Shown here piece by piece: positions 25,920 to 35,600 of a stretch of 64,000 nucleotides of DNA. The DNA comes from Desulfotomaculum sp. (lineage in GTDB: Bacteria; Bacillota; Desulfotomaculia; Desulfotomaculales; Nap2-2B). A program made the translations under genes and the position numbers. The stretch spans positions 1 through 64,000 of the forward strand of contig DOTD01000044.1 of NCBI GenBank assembly GCA_003513005.1, written 5' to 3'. The notes below the pieces were generated by a model. The model was not told the origin of the DNA. It ran no database searches and saw nothing but the letters and a program-made list of their open reading frames with translations. Numbering within the stretch: position 1 is the first letter of the stretch; each line of letters begins with the position of its first letter.

Positions 25920-28547
25920 ATGCTCATTAGAAGCGACATCCGAAAAGTGATGGTAATCGGTTCGGGTCCGATAATTATTGGTCAGGCTGCTGAATTTGAC
26001 TATGCCGGCACACAGGCCTGCCGTTCCCTGAAAGAAGAGGGCATGGAGGTTGTCCTGATTAACAGTAATCCGGCAACGATTATGACTGATACCAACATGG
26101 CTGACCGTGTGTATATAGAACCGCTGACACCGGAATTCTTAAGCAAGCTGATTGAAAAAGAAAAACCCGACGGCCTGCTGCCCACTCTGGGCGGTCAGGT
26201 CGGTTTGAATGTAATTGAAGTAAACCCGAGAGTTTCACGTTCTTCAGCCCTTGCCTCCAAGGCAACGGGATATCCGATTGCCAAGGTTGCCAGCAAGATC
26301 GCCATCGGGCTGAATCTTGATGAAATTAAAAATGCGGTTACGGGAAAAACCTATGCCTGCTTTGAGCCTTCCATTGATTATGTGGTCGCAAAATTTCCCC
26401 GCTGGCTGTTTGACAAATTTGCTCTGGCAGACAGACTGTTAGGGACGCAGATGAAAGCAACCGGGGAAGTAATGGCAATTGACCGGACAATAGAAGGCGC
26501 CCTGCTTAAGTCGGTGCGTTCTCTGGAAATCGGCCTGATGGGGTTCTTTATTCCCGAATTCAGCGAAAAGAGCGATCATGAAATTGAACAGCAAATGGTT
26601 AACGCTGATGATTTGCGTCTTTTTGCTGTTGCTGAAGGGCTCCGCCGGGGGGTATCTAAAGAACGTATTTTTGAACTGACCAAAATAGACCGTTTTTTCC
26701 TTGATAAATTAAAAAACATAGTCAATATGGAAGAGCAGATTAGAGAATCCTGCGGCAAGTTAAGTTCGGAATTGCTTCAAAAAGCTAAAAAAATGGGTTT
26801 TGGGGACGCACATATCGCGCAACTGACCGGTCTTAACGAGATTAAAGAGGTGCGGGAACTGCGCCGAAAGAATGAAATTGTTCCCGCATATAAGATGGTC
26901 GATACGTGCGCAGCGGAATTTGAGGCGGTAACACCTTATTATTACTCAAGCTATGATGGATTTAATGAGGTTCAGCCATCAGAAAATCGAAAGGTTGTTG
27001 TGCTGGGTTCAGGGCCGATCAGAATTGGTCAGGGAATTGAGTTTGATTACTGTTCGGTGCACTCAGTGTGGGCACTGCGTCAGGAAGGCGTAGAGGCAAT
27101 AATAATTAACAACAACCCTGAGACTGTAAGCACAGATTTTGACACCGCCGACCGTTTGTACTTTGAACCGCTAGTAATTGAAGACGTCATGAATGTTCTG
27201 GATAAGGAAAAACCCGAGGGGGTTATCGTTCAGTTTGGCGGTCAGACAGCGGTTAACCTTGCCGCGCCCCTTGCCGGCAGCGGTGTAAAAATTTTAGGTA
27301 CTTCCGTTAATAATATAGACCGTGCTGAAGACAGGGAACGGTTTGATAATTTGCTGACGCAGCTGAATATTCCAAAGCCGTTGGGGCAAACCGCCCTTTC
27401 TGTTGAAGAAGCCGATCTTACCGCTGCCCGGATAGGATTTCCTGTGTTAATCAGGCCGTCCTACGTGCTGGGAGGCAGGGCAATGGTTATAGTATACAAC
27501 AGGGATGAGCTTCTCAATTATATGGCCACAGCCGTGAAAATAACCCCGGAACATCCGGTGCTGGTAGATAAATATCTTTTCGGGGTCGAGCTTGAGGTAG
27601 ACGCCGTTTCTGACGGAGATACTGTATTAATCCCCGGAATTATGAGGCATGTTGAACGCGCCGGCGTCCATTCCGGTGACAGCATAGCTGTTTATCCCGC
27701 GAGTGAGATAAGCCCGGAAATTAAGGAGAAAATTGTCGATTATACAACAAGACTTGCCCAGGCTCTTCAGGTGCGCGGTATAATAAATATTCAGTATGTC
27801 CTGCATGACGGAGAAGTTTATGTATTGGAGGTCAATCCACGCGCCAGCCGGACCGTGCCGTATATCAGCAAAATTACCGGGATTCCCGTAGTTAATCTGG
27901 CCACACGTATAATTTTAGGGCGAACTTTAAAAGAACTCGGGTATGCTGGAGGATTGTGGAAGGAAGGAGTGCTTACAGGTGTAAAAACGCCTGTTTTCAG
28001 CTTTGCAAAACTTACTGAAGTAGATATATCTTTAGGTCCGGAAATGAAGTCGACAGGTGAAGTAATGGGCATTGATAGAAGATATTCAGTCGCGCTGTAC
28101 AAATCACTTGTTTCCGCGGGATATGCTATTCCACAAAAAGGTAACGTGCTTGCCTCAATTGCCGACAGGGATAAAAAAGAATCCCTGCCCATTTTATCTA
28201 CACTGGCCGGATTGGGCTATAAGCTTTTCGCCACGGTCGGTACGGCAGAATTTCTGCGGAGTTCCGGGATGAGCGTAGAATCAGTCAGAAAAATAAGAGA
28301 AGACTCACCAAATATCGTTGACTTGATCAGGACCGGCGAAATTCATCTGGTAATCAGTACTTTGACCAGAGGGCGTGAGCCGGAGCGGGATGGTTTTAGA
28401 ATTCGCCGTATGGCTGTTGAACATAATATTCCCTGTCTTACTTCCCTGGATACCGCCTGGGCTTTAGTTGAGGTTCTGCGGTCAATTAATGAAGGCGATG
28501 ACATTGAACTTATTGCCTTGCAGGATGTGCTTCAGGAGGTAACCTAG
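25920..28547 (+). pseudogene. carB: Carbamoyl-phosphate synthase large subunit, in-frame internal deletion
   Basis: 875 aa, versus ~1070 for CarB. Residues 1-97 are the normal N-terminus up to [10 protein letters not shown]. Residue 98 onward reads [19 protein letters not shown], which in intact CarB lies about 200 residues later. Most of the first ATP-grasp domain (bicarbonate activation) is therefore gone, with the junction at about 26210/26211 and the frame kept. The oligomerisation region, second ATP-grasp domain ([30 protein letters not shown]) and C-terminal MGS-like domain are intact. As encoded it could at best phosphorylate carbamate. Functional CPSase is not expected unless another copy exists. 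Confidence 0.85.
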
Positions 28548-30383
28548 GTGTTAAAACGGATTTGCCTATCTTCCGTTCTGTTGCTTTTTTATTTTTTATT
28601 AAAACCGCTGTGGTCTGGAACAGACTACCCGGTTGCTTCTTATGCCAATGTCCCGTTGCTGGAACATTATGATCTTATTGTTGCCGGCGCTGAGCCGGAA
28701 GGAATTGCCGCCGCCGTATCCGGGGCCCGTAATGGTTTAAAAACACTGCTTGTAGATGTCCGTCCGGAAGTAGGCGGCCTGATGACCCGCGGCTGGTTGA
28801 GCAATATTGATATGAATTACGGGCCTAATAAGGAAATCTTGAACAAGGGGATTTTTCTGGAATTTTACGAGGGCGTTGGGGGAGATGCTTTTGATCCGGC
28901 TGTGGCAAGCCAGGTTTTTAATTCCATAATTGCAAAAGAGAAGAATCTCCAGGTATTTTTAAATGCGGCTGATATACAACCGCTGTCAGTGAACAATACT
29001 ATGATCGGATTGAGGATTTTACCGCAAAAGGGAGATGCCAGGGAAGTCAAAGCATGGCGGGTAATTGACGCCACCTGTGACGCTGATATAGCTGCCGCCG
29101 CAGGTGTTCCATACAGTCTCGGGTTTAGTGACTGCGGCCGGCCAGGTGAATATATGGCAACGACTTTAGTTTTTAGGTTAAAAGGAATAAGTTCACTGGA
29201 CTGGATGAAACTGGTTCTGAATCTTAAGCTCTCCGAAGAACCAAACAACGGTGTAAAAAACCAGAGCGCCTGGGGCTTTTCTCAGATAATGAAACGTTAT
29301 CAGCCCACCGACAACCGTTTGATGGTGCGGGGCTTAAATATATGCCGCTTAAAAGACAACCGGGTTTTAGTCAATGCGCTGCTGGTTTTGGGGATGGATC
29401 CTCTGGATTATAATTCCCGCAAGGAAGGAAGGATTCTCGCTGAAAAAGAGATTCCCCTACTGACAAAATATATTTCAAAAAACATTCCCGGCCTGTCGTC
29501 GGTCATGCCTGATGCAACGGCGCCCGAATTATACATCAGGCAGTCAAGGAATATTTATGGGTTATATCGCTTAAGCATAAACGACGTATTGGAAAACAGG
29601 GATTTTAAAGACCGCATTGCCATGGGCTCTTATCCCGTTGATATACAGGCCACCAGCCAGTCTTTCCGCGGTGATGTAATAGGCAAACCCAAGCTTTACT
29701 CGGTGCCTTTCCGCTGTCTTGTGCCAAAGGAAGTTAATAACCTCCTGGTGGTGGGGAGGTCCGCAAGCTTTGATTCGCTGTCAGCCGGCAGCACAAGGGT
29801 TATCCCTGTAGGCATGGCGACAGGCCAGGCGGCCGGCGCGGCTGCCGCCCTCAGTATTGAAAAAGGATTGCCTTTTAACGAAATGAGCGGTGATCTAAAC
29901 GTTATCCATGAACTGCAGAAAAGGTTAAACGCGCAGGGAATGAAACTGTACTCCTTCTCGTATGAAATTCCCTGCGGGAATCACTGGGCATACCCCGGCT
30001 TAAGATTTGTCAGGAAATGGGGGATGGCTTCCGGCGGCTACACTAATAATTACCGGCTTGATGAAGCGATGTCTGTAATGAGCTTTATAAATACGCTTTC
30101 AAGAGTAACCGGTACAAAGATTCCGACTGGTGTGATGATTTACCCGGCAAGTGAAAAGCTCACATTGACAAACGCTTCTCAGATTATATGCTGCTTTAAA
30201 AATTTGAGCGTTCCCAAACCGGAAACCCTTCAGTATTTAAAGTTGGCCGGATTTTGGGAGCCCGACTTGTTAAAGCATATTCAAAATGAAGGAAAAATCA
30301 GCAAGGGAGCAGGATATATGATCGTTTTAAGGTATGCTGACTGGCCTGGTCAGACAAGCATAAATCAGGGGGGGCAAAATTGA
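28548..30383 (+). CDS. Exported FAD-dependent oxidoreductase with C-terminal SLH-like segment
   Basis: 611 aa, starting GTG directly after the carB stop. A signal peptide-like N-terminus (LSSVLLLFYFLLKPLWSG) is followed by an FAD-binding Rossmann segment (DLIVAGAEPEGIAAAVSGA, RPEVGGLMTRGW) of the FAD_oxidored family. Its C-terminal FAD contact is GRSASFDSLSAG...GMATGQAAGAAAAL. After residue ~475, HWAYPGLRFVRKWGMASGGY resembles an S-layer homology repeat, which would hold the protein at the cell wall. It overlaps pyrK by 4 nt. An exported flavoprotein is not a known pyrimidine enzyme. Substrate unknown. Confidence 0.75.
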   Translation: MLKRICLSSVLLLFYFLLKPLWSGTDYPVASYANVPLLEHYDLIVAGAEPEGIAAAVSGARNGLKTLLVDVRPEVGGLMTRGWLSNIDMNYGPNKEILNKGIFLEFYEGVGGDAFDPAVASQVFNSIIAKEKNLQVFLNAADIQPLSVNNTMIGLRILPQKGDAREVKAWRVIDATCDADIAAAAGVPYSLGFSDCGRPGEYMATTLVFRLKGISSLDWMKLVLNLKLSEEPNNGVKNQSAWGFSQIMKRYQPTDNRLMVRGLNICRLKDNRVLVNALLVLGMDPLDYNSRKEGRILAEKEIPLLTKYISKNIPGLSSVMPDATAPELYIRQSRNIYGLYRLSINDVLENRDFKDRIAMGSYPVDIQATSQSFRGDVIGKPKLYSVPFRCLVPKEVNNLLVVGRSASFDSLSAGSTRVIPVGMATGQAAGAAAALSIEKGLPFNEMSGDLNVIHELQKRLNAQGMKLYSFSYEIPCGNHWAYPGLRFVRKWGMASGGYTNNYRLDEAMSVMSFINTLSRVTGTKIPTGVMIYPASEKLTLTNASQIICCFKNLSVPKPETLQYLKLAGFWEPDLLKHIQNEGKISKGAGYMIVLRYADWPGQTSINQGGQN

Positions 30384-31192
30384 TCCATAACCCAAAGGCC
30401 CGGATTGTACGCCAAAAAATGATTTTCCCAGGTTGCTGCCTGCTGACAATTTTATCCCCGGATATAAGCAGGACGGCGAAGCCGGGACAGTTTATTCAGG
30501 TGCGTATTTTACCTCTTCTGGATTCTACGCTGCGCCGTCCATTCAGCATTCACAGAGTAGACAGGGAGGAAGGTGAGTTATCGCTGCTTTACAGGGTGGT
30601 TGGCCGGGGTACTGCCCTGCTGTCCATGGAAAAAGAAAATAATTTTTTAGACATCATTGGGCCTTTGGGAAATGGTTTCACTATTCCCGAAGGAAAGAAA
30701 AAACTGGCGATAGCAGCGGGCGGTATCGGAATCGCCCCCTTGTTTTTCCTGCTTCAGGAATTGGCGCAGAGTAAAAACAAGGATTTTTCAATCTATACTT
30801 TGCTGGGAGCGCGCACCAGGGAAGAATTAATTCTTGCCGATGAAATAACAAGCCTTACGGATAGTTTTTCGGGAGGCGTCAAAGTGGCAACTGACGATGG
30901 AACAGTTGGTCACAGCGGTCCTGTGACGGAATTACTTGAGGAAGTACTCGCAAACAGGCTGGCCGAAATGGTCTACGTCTGTGGTCCGCATGATTTTCTG
31001 CGTGTGTCCGCCGCCATGCTGGAAAAGTATGGCGCAGCAGGACAGTTATCCATTGAGGAGCGTATGGCTTGTGGTATAGGCGCCTGTTACTCATGCGTTT
31101 GCAGAACTAACCGGAAAAAAGGGGAACAACCTGTTTACAAGAGAGTATGCCTTGACGGACCGGTCTTTTATGCCAACGAGGTGGCTTTTTGA
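30380..31192 (+). CDS. pyrK: Dihydroorotate dehydrogenase electron-transfer subunit
   Basis: 270 aa. It links the PyrD flavin to NAD. FAD-binding LRRPFSIHRVD, NAD-binding AAGGIGIAPLFFLLQEL, and C-terminal 2Fe-2S ligands ACGIGACYSCVC plus a later Cys in KRVCLDGPVF. TTG start overlapping the end of the FAD gene. It overlaps pyrD by one base (TGATG). Confidence 0.95.
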   Translation: MIHNPKARIVRQKMIFPGCCLLTILSPDISRTAKPGQFIQVRILPLLDSTLRRPFSIHRVDREEGELSLLYRVVGRGTALLSMEKENNFLDIIGPLGNGFTIPEGKKKLAIAAGGIGIAPLFFLLQELAQSKNKDFSIYTLLGARTREELILADEITSLTDSFSGGVKVATDDGTVGHSGPVTELLEEVLANRLAEMVYVCGPHDFLRVSAAMLEKYGAAGQLSIEERMACGIGACYSCVCRTNRKKGEQPVYKRVCLDGPVFYANEVAF

Positions 31193-32136
31193 TGAAATCT
31201 TTGCAAGAGGAACCCAACCTGGCAGTTGAAATAGCTGGAATAAAGTTTAAAAATCCCATCGTGACCGCTTCCGGAACCTTCGGCTTTGGAAAAGAATATT
31301 CGGTTTTTGTCGACCTGAGCAAACTTGGCGGGATAGTTTTTAAAAGCCTGACACTGCAGCCATGTCCGGGAAATCCTCCGCCGCGGATATTTGAGACGTC
31401 ATCAGGCCTGCTAAATTCAATTGGTCTGGAAAACCCTGGGGTAGAAAATTTCATGAAATTTTACCTGCCCGGTTTAAAAGAAATCTCAACGAATATAATT
31501 GCAAGCATAGCTGGCGGCGCTGTGGAAGAGTACGCCGCCGTCGCCGGCAGGCTGGGTGAATCTGAGGTAATATCGGCTCTTGAGTTAAACATATCCTGTC
31601 CTAACGTAAGGCACGGCGGTATGCAATTTGGCGTTTCGCCGTCCGCATCCGCTGAAGTAGTAAAAAGTGTTAAGTCTGTTACCGACAAACCTGTTATAGT
31701 AAAACTATCCCCGAATGTAACCAATATTGTAGAAATAGCACGAAGTGTCGCCGCTGCGGGCGCGGACGCTCTTTCAATGATCAATACCCTGACGGGAATG
31801 GCCATTGATATTTACCGGCGCAGGCCGGTTCTGGGCAACATTAAAGGAGGGCTTTCCGGCCCGGCTGTTAAACCTGTGGCTGTCAGGGCTGTCTGGGATG
31901 TATACCGGGAAGTCGGGTTGCCGATTATTGGTATGGGCGGCATAACGTGCGCCCGGGACGCATTAGAGTTTATTATGGCCGGCGCCAGGGCGGTTGCGGC
32001 AGGAACGGTGAATTTTATTAACCCGGAGGCGACAATTGATATATTGGAAGGAATCACATTTTTCTTAAAAGAAAACGGGATACCAGACATTAATAGCCTG
32101 GTAGGCGCTGCGCATAATCAAATACAAGGGTTTTAA
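31192..32136 (+). CDS. pyrD: Dihydroorotate dehydrogenase, class 1B catalytic subunit
   Basis: 314 aa FMN enzyme that oxidises dihydroorotate, working with PyrK as a heterotetramer. Family blocks are NPIVTASGTFGFGKEY, SIGLENPGVENF, ELNISCPNVRHGG (catalytic Cys), KLSPNVT, GGLSGPAVKP and IIGMGGITCARDALEFIMAGA. ATG 31192 overlaps the pyrK stop. In related operons pyrF and pyrE follow. Here they are absent and a thi4 fragment comes next. Confidence 0.96.
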   Translation: MKSLQEEPNLAVEIAGIKFKNPIVTASGTFGFGKEYSVFVDLSKLGGIVFKSLTLQPCPGNPPPRIFETSSGLLNSIGLENPGVENFMKFYLPGLKEISTNIIASIAGGAVEEYAAVAGRLGESEVISALELNISCPNVRHGGMQFGVSPSASAEVVKSVKSVTDKPVIVKLSPNVTNIVEIARSVAAAGADALSMINTLTGMAIDIYRRRPVLGNIKGGLSGPAVKPVAVRAVWDVYREVGLPIIGMGGITCARDALEFIMAGARAVAAGTVNFINPEATIDILEGITFFLKENGIPDINSLVGAAHNQIQGF

Positions 32137-32206
32137 ATAAACGACGCAGTAGAAAAGCTGGTCTTAAGAATGCCTGGAAAACAATACTTTTACAGAAGGT
32201 TTTATT

Positions 32207-32614
32207 TTGAGCCATTTTTCAGTTGAGGATGTGATGGTGCGGGAGGAGAGGATCACCGGACTGGTCCTTAACTGGAAAGCGGTAGGAATGGCCAACCTGC
32301 ATGTCGATCCGCTGGCTGTCAACTCCAGATATGTAATAGATTCGACTGGACACGATGCGCAGGTAACAAATATAGTTGTCCGGAAACTGAAGGGAAAACT
32401 AAACACTCAATCGGGGGCGCTTGAAGGGGAAAAATCCATGTGGGCTTCCCGCGGAGAAGAGGCCATTCTGGCCAATACAATTGAAGTTTATCCCTGTCTG
32501 TATGTGGCGGGTATGGCGGCAAATGCTGTCGTCGGAGGTTACCGGATGGGTCCTGTCTTTGGCGGAATGCTCTTATCGGGGCAAAAGGTTGCCCAATTGA
32601 TTTTAAATAGATAG
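32207..32614 (+). pseudogene. thi4: Thi4-type thiazole synthase, C-terminal half only
   Basis: 136 codons from a TTG at 32207. The residues from VEDVMVREERITGLVLNW through LHVDPLAVNSRYVIDSTGHDAQV to YVAGMAANAVVGGYRMGPVFGGMLLSG match the second half of archaeal/bacterial sulfide-dependent Thi4 (~260 aa). The N-terminal FAD/NAD-binding half is missing, and the 70 bp upstream do not encode it. An AGAAGG sequence before the TTG is probably fortuitous. Most likely a deletion remnant. Confidence 0.75.
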
Positions 32615-32692
32615 TATTGGATGAAATATTGCGTATTCTTTCCTGAAGGAGCAATAAAACTCATTGCAACTCTAGTGGAGGCATTGGCGCCG

Positions 32693-35600
32693 ATGTTTGT
32701 ACACCTGCATGTGCATACCGAATATAGCCTTTTGGACGGCGCAGCCAGAATTAAAAAAGTTGCCGCGGCTGCCCGGGAATTAAACATGCCTGCCCTGGCT
32801 ATTACTGACCACGGGGTTATGTTCGGCGTGGTCGACTTTTATAAAGCCTGTATAGCGGAAGGAATAAAACCAATTCTGGGATGCGAAGTATATGTCGCGC
32901 CGCGGACAGCCAAAGACCGGATACCGCATGTTGATGATCGTAATTATCACCTTACCCTTTTAGCTGAGAATGAAGAGGGCTACCGCAATTTGCTTCGGCT
33001 CGTCTCGCTTGGTTTTACTGAAGGATTTTATTATAAACCCCGGGTTGACAAGCGTTCCCTGGCCCGCTTCAGTAAAGGCATAATTGCTTTAAGCGGATGC
33101 ATAGCCGGTGAGGTTGCAGAACTGTTGGGAGCGGGGCAGCATGACCTGGCCAGGAAAGCGGCCATGGAATACAGGGATATTTTCGGCAGGGAAAATTTCT
33201 ACCTTGAACTGCAGGATCATGGTCTGCCCGTCCAGCAAAAGGTAAACAAGGGGTTGGTCGAGCTTCACAAACAGCTTGATATCCCGCTGGTCGTTACCAA
33301 CGATATCCATTATGTAAATCGTGAACATGCGGAAATGCAGGATATACTGCTTTGCATCCAAACCGGGAAAACTGTAAATGACCCGGCGCGGCTGAAGTTT
33401 CAGTCCGATCAGCTTTACCTGAAAAGTGAAGAAGAGATGTCCGTTAGTTTCAGTGAACTTGGACAAGCCATGGCAAACACGTTAAAAATTGCGGAACGCT
33501 GCAAGGTTGCCTTGAGTTTTGGAAATCAATACCTGCCGGATTATCCGTTGCCACAGGGTATTCAACCTGATGCATATCTTGAGGAATTGTGTCTTGAAGG
33601 ATTGCGCCGCCGCTATGGCGAGCCTTCCGAACAGGTAAAACAACGGATGGGATATGAACTTAACGTAATCAAGTCAATGGGATTTTCATCCTATTTTCTT
33701 GTCGTCTGGGATTTTATCCACTTTGCGCGCACTAAAGGGATTCCTGTCGGGCCCGGACGCGGTTCCGCCGCCGGCAGCCTCGTTTCTTATCTTTTGGGGA
33801 TAACCAACCTTGATCCGCTTAAGTACAGCCTTCTTTTTGAACGGTTTTTAAATCCCGAGCGGATATCAATGCCGGATGTTGACGTGGACCTCTGCTTTGA
33901 ACGCAGGCAGGAAGTCATCAATTATGTGACTCAGAAATATGGCGCCGACCGGGTCGCCCAGATTGCCACCTTCGGGACAATGGCTGCCCGTGCTGCAATA
34001 AGGGATGTCGGCCGCGCGATGGCAATTCCGTATGCCGAAGTTGACCGGGTAGCCAAGCTTGTGCCTGCGGAATTGCAGATAACCATCGAAAAGGCGTTAC
34101 AGGAATCAGACGACTTGAGAAATCTGTACCAGCAAGACCTGCAGATTAAAAAGCTGGTCGACATGGCTTCCCTCCTTGAGGGAATGCCGAGGCATATCTC
34201 TACACATGCCGCCGGCGTGGTTATTACGCGTGACCTTCTGACAGACTACCTGCCTGTGTATAAATCTTCCGAAGGGCCGCTGACGACACAGTTCGCCATG
34301 AGCCAGGTTGAACAACTCGGGCTTTTAAAGATAGATCTCCTGGGACTGCGGACATTAACTGTTATTTCGGATGCTCTGAAGATAATTGAAAAAAACGGCG
34401 GCCCAAAGATTAATATTGATGAAATTATGCTGGATGACCCCAGGACCTATGAACTGCTTGCCTCCGGCAGTACAATCGGCGTATTCCAGCTGGAGAGCTC
34501 GGGCATGCGATCCATTCTGAAAGAACTCAAGCCGGAAATATTCGAAGATATCGTTGCCGTGAATGCTCTCTACCGCCCTGGCCCGTTAGGCAGCGGTATG
34601 GTTAAGGATTTCATTGAAAACAAGCATGGACTTAACAAGATATCCTACCTTCATCCCAGGCTGGAACCAATTTTAAAAAGCACCTACGGGGTTATTCTTT
34701 ACCAGGAGCAGGTCATGCAGATCGCCGGTGAACTGGCCGGGTTTAGTATGGCCAAGGCGGACGAGCTTCGTAAAGCGATGGGAAAAAAGAAACCGGAATT
34801 GATCCATTCCAACCGGGAGAAGTTTATTGAAGGGTCTTCTGAAAGGGGTATTGATGAGGGGATAGCAAGACAGGTATTTGACCTGATGGAATATTTTGCT
34901 GGTTACGGTTTTAACAAATGCTTGAGCGGAGATGTCTGCATAGTTGACGGAAACGGTAATCTTGCTGCGTTAAAGGATATGTATGAAAGCAGAAAGACGG
35001 CGACTGTCCAAACGTTGGACAGAAATAATAAAATTGCCGCAGGTCAGGTAACCGGGGTGTATCTGAATGGGGTTAAACCAGTCTACTGTTTAACCACTGA
35101 AAAAGGTTTCAGCATTAAAGCGACAGCCAACCATATGTTTTTGACCGAAGGCGGGTGGAAATCTTTAGGGAGGCTTAGGGCAGGCAATAAAGTCGCTGTC
35201 TGCGGAATCCCTTACGGCAACGGTTACAAGCAGCTGGTAAGTATGCAGGAAAGCGGAACTATTGTTTCGTGGGATGACATCAAATCTGTTGAATCGGCCG
35301 GCAAGGAAGTTACTTATGACCTGACTGTGGAAGAAACCCATAATTTTCTGGCTAACGGTTTTGTTGTTCATAACAGCCACTCGGCGGCTTACGCCCTGGT
35401 CGCTTACCAGACAGCTTTTCTAAAAGCCAATTACCCGGCGGAATACATGGCGGCTCTGCTTACTTCGATACGGGATAATACGGATAAGGTAGCGGCCTAC
35501 ATAGAAGAGTGCAGACGGATGAAAATTGAAGTATTGCCTCCGGATGTCAACGAGAGTGATAGGGATTTCACAGTCGTGGGCGGCAAAATACGTTTTGGTT

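Noticed and set aside
26000..26265. Antisense open frames within carB
   Set aside because: They mirror the codon pattern of carB and have no start signals or family resemblance.
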